Positions 51,911 through 60,648 of a stretch of 64,000 nucleotides of DNA are shown here, in pieces. The stretch is taken from NCBI GenBank assembly GCA_963819075.1, contig CAWFUP010000005.1, positions 62,001 through 126,000 on the forward strand. The letters run 5' to 3'. The DNA comes from CAVQBJ01 sp963819075. GTDB taxonomy: Bacteria > Actinomycetota > Thermoleophilia > Solirubrobacterales > Solirubrobacteraceae. The notes below the pieces were generated by a model, which saw nothing but the letters and a program-made list of their open reading frames with translations, made no database searches and was not told where the DNA came from. A program made the translations under genes and the position numbers. The first letter of the stretch is position 1, and each line of letters opens with the position of its first letter.

Positions 51911-51985
51911 CGCCCGCACATCGCTCGGTGGCCGGCGGAAGGCGACCTGGCCGGCCGCCGGCACGGCGGCGACCGTGGCGGGGGC

Positions 51986-51991
51986 TAGTGT
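51986..51991 (+). promoter_or_regulatory. -10 box (TAGTGT) for priA
   Basis: TAGTGT ends 9 nt before the priA GTG at 52001, which fits a leaderless start. Confidence 0.45.
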
Positions 51992-52000
51992 CCCGAGGCC

Positions 52001-54157
52001 GTGCCCGCAATCGCCCAGGTCGAGCCACTCACTACCGCCCGCGCCCTGCGCGGCCCGTTCGACTACCGGATCCCCGCCGGTCTGCCCGGTGTCGATATCG
52101 GGTCGATGCTCGTCGTGCCCTTCGGCCGTCGCGACGTCGTCGGGGTCGTTGTCGGCCTCGCCGACGTCAGCGAGATCGCCGATGAGCGCCTGCTCGTCCC
52201 GCGGCGGGCGCTCGAGCTCGGCGTCCCGGCGGACCTTGTCGCCCTCGCGGGCTGGATCGCACGCGAGTACTGCTCCACGCCGGCCCGCGCCCTCGGTCTC
52301 GTGCTGCCTCCCGGTGCCGCCGCGGGCGCGCGCCCGCGGCGACGGCTCGTCGCCGAGCTGACGCCGGCGGGCACGACCGCAGCGCGCGACGGCGCGCCCC
52401 GGCTGTCGGAAGCGCAGCGCCGGGTGCTGGCCGGATTACTCGACGGCCCGCGGCCGGCGACGATGACCGGCGCCGCCCACGGCGCCCTGCGCCGGCTCGC
52501 CGTGCGCGGCCTGCTGAGCCTGACCGAGCACGAGCTGCCGCGGCGCCCGCGCCACCTTCCGGTCGGCGTCCGGCGCCCGCAGCCGCCGGCCCTGAGCCCC
52601 GATCAGGCGGCCGTGCTCGAGACCATCGAGCAGGCCCTGCTGGACCGGCGCGCCGAACGGCTGCTGCTGCACGGCGTGACCGGCTCGGGCAAGACCGAGG
52701 TCTACCTCCGGGCCGCCGCAACCGCGCTCGGCGCTGGCCGCGGCGCGATCGTCCTCGTGCCCGAGATCGCGCTCACCCCGCAGATCGTCGCCCGCTTCGC
52801 CGAGCGCTTCGGAGACACGGTGGCTGTCCTGCACTCCAAGCTGAGCGCCGGCGAGCGCCACGACGAGTGGCGGCGCCTGCGCCGCGGCGAGGCGCGCGTG
52901 TGCGTCGGCCCGCGCTCGGCGGTGTTCGCGCCGATCGCCGACGTCGGGTTGATCGTGGTCGACGAGGAGCACGACGCCTCCTACAAGCACGAGGGGGATC
53001 CCCGCTACGACGCTCGCGCCGTGGCCGAGGAACGCGCGCGCCGCTCTGACGCAGTGCTGCTGTGCGGCAGCGCCACGCCGCGCCCGGAGAGCGTGCACGG
53101 CCTCAGGCGCCTGCGGCTCCCGAGTCGCGTGGACGGGCGAGCCTTGCCCCCGGTGCAAATCCTCGACATGCGCGAGCAGGCGCATGCCCTGCATCCCGAG
53201 ACGAGCGCGGCCCTGGCCGACGTGCGCCGGCGGGGTGGCAAGGCGATCATCCTGCTCAACCGGCGCGGGTGGTCGAACTTCCTGACCTGCCGCTCGTGCG
53301 GGCGCGTCTGGGGCTGTCCGGCGTGCGATGTGTCGCTCGTGCTGCACCGGGCCGACGGCCTGCTGGCCTGTCACCACTGCGGTCACCGTGAGCCGGCGCC
53401 GCAGCGGTGCGGCGACTGCGGCTCGCTGTCGGTCGCGCGCCACGGCGCGGGCACCGAGCGCCTCGAGCACGAGCTGGCCGCGACGCTCGGCGACGGCGGC
53501 TTCCCGGTCCTGCGCCTCGACGCCGACGTCGCGGCCTCGCGCGACGGCGCGCGGGCGGTGCTGCGGCGCTTCGAGTCGGCCTCCACCGGCGTGCTCGTCG
53601 GGACCCAGATGGTCGCCAAGGGCCACGACTTCCCCGATGTGTCGCTGGCCGTCGTTCTCGACGCCGACGCCACGCTGCGGTTCCCCGACTTCCGCGCCGA
53701 GGAACGGACGTTCGCGCTCGTTGCGCAGCTCGCGGGGCGCGCCGGGCGCGGGACGGACGGGCGGGTCCTCGTGCAGACGATGGCGCCGCAGGCCAGCGCG
53801 ATCGTGCACGCCGCCCAGCACGACAGCGACGGGTTCGTCCACGCCGAGCTGCAGCGCCGCGAGGCGCTTCGCTACCCGCCGTTCTCGCACCTCGTCCGGA
53901 TCGTCTGCTCGGCGCCCGAGCCACAGCTGGCGCGGCGCGCCGCGATGGCCGTGGCGGGCAGCGTGCACGTGCCCGGCGCGCACCTGCTGGGGCCGGCCCC
54001 GCTGTTTCGGCTGCGCGGGCGCGAGCGCAGCCAGGTCGTCGTGAAGGCGAGCGAACGCCAGCCCGCGGTCGCGGTGATCGGCGACGCGGTCGCTTGCGCC
54101 GCGGCGCGGCCCGACTGCGCCGGCGCCCACTTCAGCGTCGACGTCGACCCGCAGTAG
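52001..54157 (+). CDS. priA: Primosomal helicase PriA
   Basis: PriA restarts stalled replication forks. The 718-residue protein has the N-terminal DNA-binding domain (RGPFDYRIPAGLPGVDIGSM), a helicase domain with GVTGSGKTEVYL and DEEH, the zinc module with eight cysteines (CRSCGRVWGCPACD, CHHCGHREPAPQRCGDCGS) and GTQMVAKGHDFPDVSLAVV. All catalytic motifs are present, unlike mycobacterial PriA, which is degraded in the ATPase site. GTG 52001 fits the family N-terminus and the -10 spacing. def follows 24 nt later with its own -10 box. Confidence 0.94.
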   Translation: MPAIAQVEPLTTARALRGPFDYRIPAGLPGVDIGSMLVVPFGRRDVVGVVVGLADVSEIADERLLVPRRALELGVPADLVALAGWIAREYCSTPARALGLVLPPGAAAGARPRRRLVAELTPAGTTAARDGAPRLSEAQRRVLAGLLDGPRPATMTGAAHGALRRLAVRGLLSLTEHELPRRPRHLPVGVRRPQPPALSPDQAAVLETIEQALLDRRAERLLLHGVTGSGKTEVYLRAAATALGAGRGAIVLVPEIALTPQIVARFAERFGDTVAVLHSKLSAGERHDEWRRLRRGEARVCVGPRSAVFAPIADVGLIVVDEEHDASYKHEGDPRYDARAVAEERARRSDAVLLCGSATPRPESVHGLRRLRLPSRVDGRALPPVQILDMREQAHALHPETSAALADVRRRGGKAIILLNRRGWSNFLTCRSCGRVWGCPACDVSLVLHRADGLLACHHCGHREPAPQRCGDCGSLSVARHGAGTERLEHELAATLGDGGFPVLRLDADVAASRDGARAVLRRFESASTGVLVGTQMVAKGHDFPDVSLAVVLDADATLRFPDFRAEERTFALVAQLAGRAGRGTDGRVLVQTMAPQASAIVHAAQHDSDGFVHAELQRREALRYPPFSHLVRIVCSAPEPQLARRAAMAVAGSVHVPGAHLLGPAPLFRLRGRERSQVVVKASERQPAVAVIGDAVACAAARPDCAGAHFSVDVDPQ

Positions 54158-54166
54158 CCGGACTCC

Positions 54167-54172
54167 TAGACT
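54167..54172 (+). promoter_or_regulatory. -10 box (TAGACT) for def-fmt
   Basis: TAGACT ends 9 nt before the def ATG at 54182, which fits a leaderless start. Confidence 0.45.
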
Positions 54173-54181
54173 AGAGCCGGC

Positions 54182-54799
54182 ATGGCGCAGAGCATCGATA
54201 ACACCGAAGTGCTCGACGTCGAGGTCGAGCCGGAGACCGAGGGCCCGGAGCCCGTCGTCATCGACGCCGAGACGCGAGCGCGACGCGACGCCGCGCTCGC
54301 GCACGTGCGCCGCTTCGGCGACCCCGCGCTGCGCGCGAAGGCCGTCCCCGTCGAGCGCTTCGATGCCGCGCTGCTGCAGGAGGTCGAACGCATGGGCCAG
54401 CTGATGCACGACGCGCTCGGCATCGGGCTCGCCGCGACGCAGGTCGGAGTGCTGCACCGCGTGCTCGTCTACTCGGTACAGGCCGACTCGCCGGCCATCG
54501 CGCTGGTCAATCCGCGCCTCGACTGGTCCGGTGAGGAGCTCGAGGCGATGGAGGAGGGCTGCCTCAGCCTCCCGGGCGTTCACATCGAGGTCGAGCGCCC
54601 CGTGCACGTGCGCGTGAGCGCCCAGGATCGCCATGGCGCGCCGATCACCGTCGAGGCGAGCGGATTGGAGGCGCGCGTGATCCAGCACGAGATGGACCAT
54701 CTCGACGGCAAGCTGATCCTCGACCGCGTCCCGCGCGGCGTGCGCAAGGAGGCGATGCGCGCCATGCGCGAGGCCGAGGCGAGCTCGGCACACGCCTGA
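54182..54799 (+). CDS. def: Peptide deformylase
   Basis: Def removes the formyl group from nascent proteins. The 205-residue protein has the three motifs GIGLAATQVG (Thr replaces the usual Pro of GLAAPQ), EGCLSLPG (metal Cys) and QHEMDHLDG (two metal His and the catalytic Glu). An acidic N-terminal extension of about 35 residues precedes the enzyme core; ATG 54182 is favoured because of the -10 box 9 nt upstream. fmt lies 7 nt downstream, the usual pairing. Confidence 0.94.
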   Translation: MAQSIDNTEVLDVEVEPETEGPEPVVIDAETRARRDAALAHVRRFGDPALRAKAVPVERFDAALLQEVERMGQLMHDALGIGLAATQVGVLHRVLVYSVQADSPAIALVNPRLDWSGEELEAMEEGCLSLPGVHIEVERPVHVRVSAQDRHGAPITVEASGLEARVIQHEMDHLDGKLILDRVPRGVRKEAMRAMREAEASSAHA

Positions 54800-54806
54800 G
54801 CACGCG

Positions 54807-55724
54807 ATGCGCACCGTCTATCTCGGCACCTCGGACTTCGCGGCCGAGGTGCTGCGCCGGCTCGCCGCGAGCGAGCATCGGCTTGCGCTCGTCGTCACCC
54901 GGCCGGATCGTCCGCGCGGGCGGGGACGACGCCTCGCCGCGCCGCCGGTCGCCGCCGCCGCCACCGAGCTTGGCCTCGCGCTCGAGCAGCCCGAGGACGT
55001 CAACTCCGCCGCCGCGCGCGAGCGGATCGCCGCCGCACGACCGGAGGTCGTGTGCGTCTGCGCCTTCGGCGCACTGATCAAGGAGCCGCTGCTGTCCGAG
55101 CACGAGATGCTGAACGTGCATCCCTCGCTGCTGCCCCGCTGGCGCGGAGCGGCGCCGATCGAGCGCGCGATCATGGCCGGGGACGAGGAGACGGGAGTGG
55201 CCATCATGCGCGTCACCGCTGGGCTGGACAGCGGGCCGGTTTGCCTGCTCGCGCGCGAGCCGATCGCGCCCGACGACACGTACGGGACGCTGTCCGAGCG
55301 CCTGCAACGGCTCGCTGGCGACCTGCTCGTGCGCGCCCTCGACGAGCGCCCGCCGTTCGCCGATCAGTCCGAGGACGGCGTCACCTACGCGGAGAAGATC
55401 TCCGCCGAGGACCGCCTGCTCGACGGCACCGCCGCGAGCGCGACCGAACTCGAGCGGGCGGTGCGCGCGCTGCATCCGCACGTCGGGGCGCGCGCCGCGT
55501 TGCCCGACGGGTCGTTGCTCGGCGTGCGCCGCGCTGCCGTGGCCCACGCCGTCCCCGTCCCCGCTGGCTCGCTGCTTCGGGACGGCCAGCGGCTACTGCT
55601 GTCGGCCAGCCCGGGCGCCCTTGAGCTGCTCGAGGTGCAGCCGCCCGGCGGGCGTGCGATGGGCGTCGCCGAGTACCTGCGCGGCCACCCGCTGCCGGCC
55701 GAGGGCAGCGGCGCTCGCGGGTAG
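54807..55724 (+). CDS. fmt: Methionyl-tRNA formyltransferase
   Basis: Fmt formylates initiator Met-tRNA with 10-formyl-THF. The 305-residue protein has the N-terminal YLGTSDFAAEVLRRL, RPRGRGRRLAAPPV, the catalytic NVHPSLLPRWRGAAPIERAI and TYGTLSERL, then a C-terminal OB-like domain. It forms an operon with def upstream and rsmB 2 nt downstream. Confidence 0.95.
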   Translation: MRTVYLGTSDFAAEVLRRLAASEHRLALVVTRPDRPRGRGRRLAAPPVAAAATELGLALEQPEDVNSAAARERIAAARPEVVCVCAFGALIKEPLLSEHEMLNVHPSLLPRWRGAAPIERAIMAGDEETGVAIMRVTAGLDSGPVCLLAREPIAPDDTYGTLSERLQRLAGDLLVRALDERPPFADQSEDGVTYAEKISAEDRLLDGTAASATELERAVRALHPHVGARAALPDGSLLGVRRAAVAHAVPVPAGSLLRDGQRLLLSASPGALELLEVQPPGGRAMGVAEYLRGHPLPAEGSGARG

Positions 55725-55726
55725 CG

Positions 55727-57130
55727 ATGAGCGACCATCCCTCCCAGGCTCCCGGCCGCGGTCCGGCGCGCCCGGGCCGGCGTCGGCCGCGCGGTAGCCA
55801 GACGCCCGCGGCGACGGTCGGTCCGGCGCGCGCCTGCGCCTACCGCGTCTGTCGGCGCGTGTTCGAGCAGGGCGCGTACGCCGACCGCGCGCTCGTCGGC
55901 GAGGGGGCGGCCCTCGACGCGCGCGACCGCGCGCTCGCGATGCGCCTGAGCTACGGCACGATCCAGCGACTCGGCACCCTCGACCATGTGGTCGGGGTCC
56001 TCGCGGACCGTCCCGCAGCCCGGCTCGACGCGCCCGTCCGCTCCGCGCTGCGCCTCGGGCTCTACGAGCTGCTGTTCCTCGACGGGGCGCCCGACCGAGC
56101 GGTCGTCGCAGCGGCCGTCGAGCTGTCCAAGCAGTCCGGGCGCGGGCACGGGCTCGTGAACGCCGTCCTGCGCCGAGCCGTCGTCGAGGGGCCCGCGCTC
56201 GTCGCCGCGCTCGGCGACGAGACCCCCGAGGCGGCGGCGATTGCACACTCGCACCCGCCGTGGCTGGCGCGAATGTGGTTCGAGCAGCTCGGCCCCGAGG
56301 CGGCGCGCGCGCTGATGGCCGCCGACAACGAGCCGGCCGAGACGGCGCTGCGCGCGAACACGCTCGTCGGAGACGCCGACGCACTCGCGGCGGCGATCGG
56401 CCTGCCGAGCCATCGCGATCCGGCCGTGCCGGAGGCGCTCGTCGTCGACGCGCCGTTCGACGCCCACGGGTCGCCGCTGTGGGCTCGTGGCGCGTTCATG
56501 GCGCAGTCGCGCGGCGCGATGCTCGTGGCGCGCGTGCTCGAGCCGCGTTCCGGCGAGCGCGCGCTCGACCTGTGCGGGGCTCCCGGCGGTAAGGCGACTC
56601 ACATCGCCGCGCTCATGCGCGGCATGGGGGAGGTCGTCAGCGTCGAGCGCCACCGCGGTCGGGCCGAGGCGCTGCGGCGCACCTGCGTGCGGATGGGCGC
56701 GGGCAGCGTCCGGGTGGAGGTCGCCGACGCGGCGGTGATGCGCCCGGCCGGCGACTGTTTCGATCGCGTGCTCGTCGACCCGCCGTGCTCGGGCCTCGGC
56801 ACCCTGCAGGCGCGCCCCGACCTGCGCTGGCGGACGTCGCCGCAGCAGATCGACGAGCTCGTGGCCGAGCAGTCGGCGATTCTGGCCGCCGGCGCCGCCG
56901 CCGTCGGATCCGATGGGGTGCTCGTCTACTCTACGTGCACGATCTCAGCTGCGGAGAACGAGGGCCAGATTGACGCGTTCCTGCGAGCCCACCCGGACTT
57001 CGTCCTCGACGACGGAGGCGCGGCGGGTCCGTGGGGAGCTGCAGCGCGCCGTCCTGGGATCGTGACAACCTTGCCGAATCAGGACGCCACGGCGGGGTTC
57101 TTCATCGCAAGGATGCGCCGTGAGCGATAA
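55727..57130 (+). CDS. rsmB: 16S rRNA (cytosine967-C5)-methyltransferase RsmB
   Basis: RsmB methylates C967 of 16S rRNA. The 467-residue protein has a basic, low-complexity N-terminus (about 30 residues), a NusB-like RNA-binding domain (ACAYRVCRRVFEQGAYADRAL), and a Rossmann methyltransferase domain with LCGAPGGKATHIA, the DPPCSGLG cysteine and YSTCTISAAENE (second catalytic Cys). The def-fmt-rsmB order is widely conserved. The start ATG 55727 follows the fmt stop by 2 nt. Confidence 0.93.
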   Translation: MSDHPSQAPGRGPARPGRRRPRGSQTPAATVGPARACAYRVCRRVFEQGAYADRALVGEGAALDARDRALAMRLSYGTIQRLGTLDHVVGVLADRPAARLDAPVRSALRLGLYELLFLDGAPDRAVVAAAVELSKQSGRGHGLVNAVLRRAVVEGPALVAALGDETPEAAAIAHSHPPWLARMWFEQLGPEAARALMAADNEPAETALRANTLVGDADALAAAIGLPSHRDPAVPEALVVDAPFDAHGSPLWARGAFMAQSRGAMLVARVLEPRSGERALDLCGAPGGKATHIAALMRGMGEVVSVERHRGRAEALRRTCVRMGAGSVRVEVADAAVMRPAGDCFDRVLVDPPCSGLGTLQARPDLRWRTSPQQIDELVAEQSAILAAGAAAVGSDGVLVYSTCTISAAENEGQIDAFLRAHPDFVLDDGGAAGPWGAAARRPGIVTTLPNQDATAGFFIARMRRER

Positions 57131-57210
57131 ACGAGCCCCGACCTGTGCCATCGATGCGGGTCCGGGGTATGGAGCCTCACGCGCGATGGGCAACCGGAAG
57201 GCAGTGGTCG

Positions 57211-57459
57211 ATGGAGCGTGATCAGGGCAGCACCGGCGAGACGGGCGTGGACTTCGGTCCCGCGTGCCCGAACTGCAGTGAGCCGTGGCTGCGGGCGACC
57301 AACCTCCCCGGCCGCTACCGCTGCGTCTATTGCCTGCACCGCTACGAGCTGACGTCGGTGTGCCCCAACTGCGGTGAGCACTCCACGATCGTGCGGATGT
57401 CGAGCACGGCGATCGTGAAGTGCAACAACTGCGGCGAGAGCATGCTCCAAGCGATCTGA
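57211..57459 (+). CDS. Small double zinc-ribbon protein
   Basis: The 82-residue protein has four CxxC pairs (CPNC, CVYC, CPNC, CNNC) that would bind two zinc ions, between residues about 20 and 76. No catalytic motif is seen; a nucleic-acid or protein-binding adaptor is likely. ATG 57211 has GGAAGG 9 nt upstream, which decides it over in-frame ATGs at 57145-57170. Its TGA overlaps the rpe ATG, so it is co-translated in the operon. I do not recognise a named family. Confidence 0.75.
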   Translation: MERDQGSTGETGVDFGPACPNCSEPWLRATNLPGRYRCVYCLHRYELTSVCPNCGEHSTIVRMSSTAIVKCNNCGESMLQAI

Positions 57460-58139
57460 TGCCGCTCGAGCTGCTCCGCGGCGTCCGCGTCGCGCCCTCG
57501 ATCCTCTCGGCGGATTTCGGCCGCCTGCGCGAGCAGGTGAGGGAGGTCCTCGACGCCGGCGCCCGCGTCATCCACGTCGACGTCATGGACGGCCACTTCG
57601 TGCCGCCGATCACGTTCGGGCCGATCGCCGTCGAGGCGCTGCGCGAGCTGGTGCACGGCAGCGGTGCCTTGCTCGACGTGCACATGATGATCGAACGTCC
57701 CGAGCGCCAGGTCGAGGACTTCGCGCGCGCCGGGGCGGACTCGGTCACCTTCCACTCCGAGGCGACGCCGCACGCCGTGCGCGTCGCGCACCTCATCCGC
57801 GAGCACGGGGCGACCGCCGGCGTGGCCATCAATCCCGGCACCCCGGTCGAGGCGCTCACCGACCTCGTCGACGCCGTCGACCTCGTGCTGTGCATGACCG
57901 TGAACCCCGGCTGGGGTGGGCAACCGTTCATCGCCCACTCGATCGAAAAGCTCCAGCGCTTGCGGACGTTGCTGGCGGGCGCCGCGGCCATCGAGGTCGA
58001 CGGCGGCATCGACGTCGATACGGTCGGGCCCTGTCGCGAGGCTGGGGCCAGCCTGTTCGTCGCCGGCGCGGCGATCTTCGGCGCCGCCCAGCCGGGCGAG
58101 GCCTATCGGGCGATCGCGGCGGCCGCGGGCGCGGAGTAG
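57459..58139 (+). CDS. rpe: Ribulose-phosphate 3-epimerase
   Basis: Rpe interconverts ribulose 5-phosphate and xylulose 5-phosphate in the pentose phosphate pathway. The 226-residue TIM-barrel has VAPSILSADFGRL, HVDVMDGHFVPPITFGP (metal His/Asp), MTVNPGWGGQPFI and EVDGGIDVDT, all family signatures. The ATG overlaps the stop of the zinc-ribbon gene. A GC-rich inverted repeat (GGGGGCCGCCCCC, 58139-58153) follows its stop and could help end transcription. Confidence 0.95.
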   Translation: MPLELLRGVRVAPSILSADFGRLREQVREVLDAGARVIHVDVMDGHFVPPITFGPIAVEALRELVHGSGALLDVHMMIERPERQVEDFARAGADSVTFHSEATPHAVRVAHLIREHGATAGVAINPGTPVEALTDLVDAVDLVLCMTVNPGWGGQPFIAHSIEKLQRLRTLLAGAAAIEVDGGIDVDTVGPCREAGASLFVAGAAIFGAAQPGEAYRAIAAAAGAE

Positions 58140-58288
58140 GGGGCCGCCCCCAAAGCGCGCCGCACACTCCAGCCGCCGTCCCGTCACGCGGCAACGCGCG
58201 GCGTGAACCGCGGGGCGCATCCGTCGCCGTCGCGCAATCGAGCGCCCGGCAGCGCCGCCCGCGCCTCACGCGATCCGCCCCGCCGCGC

Positions 58289-59722
58289 CTACCCGTCCGC
58301 CGCGCCCGCGGCCGCCGCCCGGCCGCGCCGGTACAGCAGCGCCAGGAGCGTCGCCAGCAGCGCCGTCCCGCCCGCGTAGCCGATCTCCACGCGGGTCAGC
58401 TGGTCGGGGACGACCGAGATGAGCGTCCAGATCACGAACAGCGCGGCCACCGAGAGCCAGCACCACGCCGCCGTCCGGGCGAGGCCACGAGCGAGGGCGG
58501 CCTGGTTGAGCGTGCCCGACACGAGGTGCAGACCCATGCCGATCCCGATCACGGCAAGTCCGACCCGGCCGTAGTCGTAGTGCTGCCCGAACACATGGCT
58601 CATCACGAACGGCCCGATGGCGAGCAGTCCGAGGGCCACGGCGGCGGTGAAGCCGGCGATGGCCAGCACGGTAAGGCGGATGGCGCGTCCGAACGCCTCC
58701 CGGCCCTCCTGCGCCTCGAGTCCCGCCAGGTGCGGGAGCAGGGACGTCTGGATCGCCTGGAAGAGCTGCAGCGGCGCGCGCGCGATGAGCAGGACATTGA
58801 AGACGATCCCGGCCAGCGCATGATCGGTTGCCGTCGCGGCCACGGTGATGACCGCCACGTTGAGCAGCGTCTGCTCGGACAGCATGATCCCCGAGACCGA
58901 GAAGGCGAAGCTCGTCCCGCCGCGCAGGGAGAGGTCGCCGGGCGCCTCGACGGCCTCCTCGATCCCCTCGGCGGCCGGACCCTGTTGCATCGCCACGTCG
59001 GCATCCACGACCGTGGGGTGCTCGGGCGACACCGGCTCGGGAACGGGTGCGCGCGTGAGCTCGCGGTTGCGCCGCGCGAACGCCGAAGGCACGACGATGA
59101 GGGAGAGGAACGGTGCGGCGGCGATGCCGAGGGCGACCGCGGTCTGTCCGCTGGCGATGCCGATGGCGACCGCCAGCGCGAAGCACACGCGCGTCACCGC
59201 CTCCATGAGCACGAGTCCGCCATACAGGCCGAAGTACTTGTTGCCGGCCAGCCAACCGCGAGCGAAGTAGCTCGCGGCATAGGCGAGCGTTCCGATCACG
59301 AGCACCCAGTACAGCGCCTCGGAGTGGTCGAGGGCGTGGGCGAGGATCACCCCGTGCAGCGCGAGCGCGCACAGCAGGAACAGCGCCGCGAACGAGAGCT
59401 GGATCGTGATCGGGACGCGCAGCGGATGGCGTTCCTCGCCGCGCGCGATCCGGTCGGCGATCGTCCGCGACAGCAGCTGCTCGATCGGCCGATAGATGAC
59501 CGAGATGATCACGAACATGACTGACCACAGCAGATCGATCCGCTTGGCCTCGACACCCGTCAGGACGTGGCTGGCGATCGAGAAGTAGGCGAACGTGAGC
59601 AGGCCGGTGGCCGCGATCCCGATCGACAGGATCCGCGCGCCGCTGCCGAACGAGCGGGTGGCTCGGGACTGCTCCGGCGACGATCCGGATGCTCGCGTCA
59701 GCGTCGAGGGCGAGACGGCCAC
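58289..59722 (-). CDS. Polysaccharide flippase-like membrane protein
   Basis: The 477-residue protein has about twelve hydrophobic segments and resembles Wzx/MurJ-type oligosaccharide-lipid flippases (FSIASHVLTGVEAKRIDLLW, GNKYFGLYGGLVLMEAV, LAGIVFNVLLIARAPLQLFQ). A cytoplasmic loop of about 60 residues (ERRNRELTRAPVPEPV region) interrupts the middle. GTG 59722 is preferred because the frame upstream runs through the 72-bp palindromic repeats, which resemble a non-coding element elsewhere in the window; if they are coding, the protein would have a Gly/Pro-rich N-terminal extension. It is the last gene of a minus-strand surface-polysaccharide group. Confidence 0.78.
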   Translation of the reverse strand: MAVSPSTLTRASGSSPEQSRATRSFGSGARILSIGIAATGLLTFAYFSIASHVLTGVEAKRIDLLWSVMFVIISVIYRPIEQLLSRTIADRIARGEERHPLRVPITIQLSFAALFLLCALALHGVILAHALDHSEALYWVLVIGTLAYAASYFARGWLAGNKYFGLYGGLVLMEAVTRVCFALAVAIGIASGQTAVALGIAAAPFLSLIVVPSAFARRNRELTRAPVPEPVSPEHPTVVDADVAMQQGPAAEGIEEAVEAPGDLSLRGGTSFAFSVSGIMLSEQTLLNVAVITVAATATDHALAGIVFNVLLIARAPLQLFQAIQTSLLPHLAGLEAQEGREAFGRAIRLTVLAIAGFTAAVALGLLAIGPFVMSHVFGQHYDYGRVGLAVIGIGMGLHLVSGTLNQAALARGLARTAAWCWLSVAALFVIWTLISVVPDQLTRVEIGYAGGTALLATLLALLYRRGRAAAAGAADG

Positions 59723-59740
59723 CGCGCCCGCACGCGGTCC

Positions 59741-59935
59741 GGCACCCAGAGACAATCCCGGCCCGGGCGGGCCGGGAGGGGCTCCGCCTCCGGCACCCAG
59801 AGACGATCCCGGGCCCAAGGGCCCGGGAGGGGGCCCGCCTCCGGCGGCCACGTGGCCGCCTCCGGCACCCAGAGACGATCCCGGGCCCAAGGGCCCGGGA
59901 GGGGGCCCGCCTCCGGCGGCCACGTGGCCGCCTCC
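59741..59935. repeat. Tandem palindromic repeats, family B (one partial and two exact 72-bp units)
   Basis: Two identical 72-bp units start at 59792 and 59864, preceded by a shortened, diverged unit (59741-59791) and followed by the first few bases of another. Each unit contains the palindromes CCCGGGCCC-AA-GGGCCCGGG and GGCGGCCACGTGGCCGCC. A related single copy lies at 31461-31532. The repeats fill most of the 220-bp gap between the methyltransferase stop and the flippase start. Confidence 0.75.
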
Positions 59936-59942
59936 GGCACCC

Positions 59943-60572
59943 CTAGACCCGGACAAGCAGCATCGTCCACGGGAACGGGGAGCGGACCTCCACGACCGTT
60001 CCGTGACGTGAGAGGAGCTGCACGAACGATCGTCGCGACCAGTGGTTCAGGTGACCCGGCGTGTTGCCGAGATCCGACCAGTAGGCGCCACGCGCCATGT
60101 TGAGCATCCGCCACAGCGGCTCGCGAGGAACGGAGACGAGTAGGTGGCGCGAGGCGCAGCGGGCCATTTCGGCGAGCGTGTGCTGCGGGTCGGGCACGTG
60201 CTCGAGTACCTCGATCGCCGTCGCGAGGTCGAACTCAGCGTCGGCGAAGGGGAGATTCTCGGCCTTCATGATCTGATACTCGAGGTTGGGTGCCGTGCGC
60301 TGCTCCCACTGCGCCTGCAGCTGGGGGTCCTCGAGGTCGATGCCGACGACCCGCGCGTCGCCGAGCTCGACGGCCCATTGGTGCGTCAGCACGCCCTCCC
60401 CGCAGCCGATGTCGAGCAGCGACGTGGGCGCCGCACGGCGCATGAGCTCGCCGAGCGAGCGCTCGAAGCCCGCCATCAGGCGGCGGACGACCGGGTTCGT
60501 CGAGCCGTACTTGTCGTAGGTGTTGCCGGTGACGATCTGCTCGCCGGCGCTGTACGTGACCTCGGGGGTCAT
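59943..60572 (-). CDS. Class I SAM-dependent methyltransferase
   Basis: The 209-residue protein has the SAM motif LLDIGCGEGVLTH, an acidic second strand (VVGIDLEDPQ) and FDLATAIEVLEHVPDP, typical of the methyltransferase 11/UbiE-like group. ATG 60572 (MTPEVTYSAG) is chosen because GGAGG ends 7 nt upstream; another ATG at 60578 is only 1 nt from it. The neighbouring glycosyltransferase and flippase suggest it methylates a surface glycan or lipid precursor (inference). Confidence 0.8.
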   Translation of the reverse strand: MTPEVTYSAGEQIVTGNTYDKYGSTNPVVRRLMAGFERSLGELMRRAAPTSLLDIGCGEGVLTHQWAVELGDARVVGIDLEDPQLQAQWEQRTAPNLEYQIMKAENLPFADAEFDLATAIEVLEHVPDPQHTLAEMARCASRHLLVSVPREPLWRMLNMARGAYWSDLGNTPGHLNHWSRRSFVQLLSRHGTVVEVRSPFPWTMLLVRV

Positions 60573-60648
60573 GCCCATGCCTCCATCCGGCCGGCCTTCC
60601 TGAGACGGCTGCTCGCCATCCCGGCTCGCTTGACCGCTGCTGCGCAGC

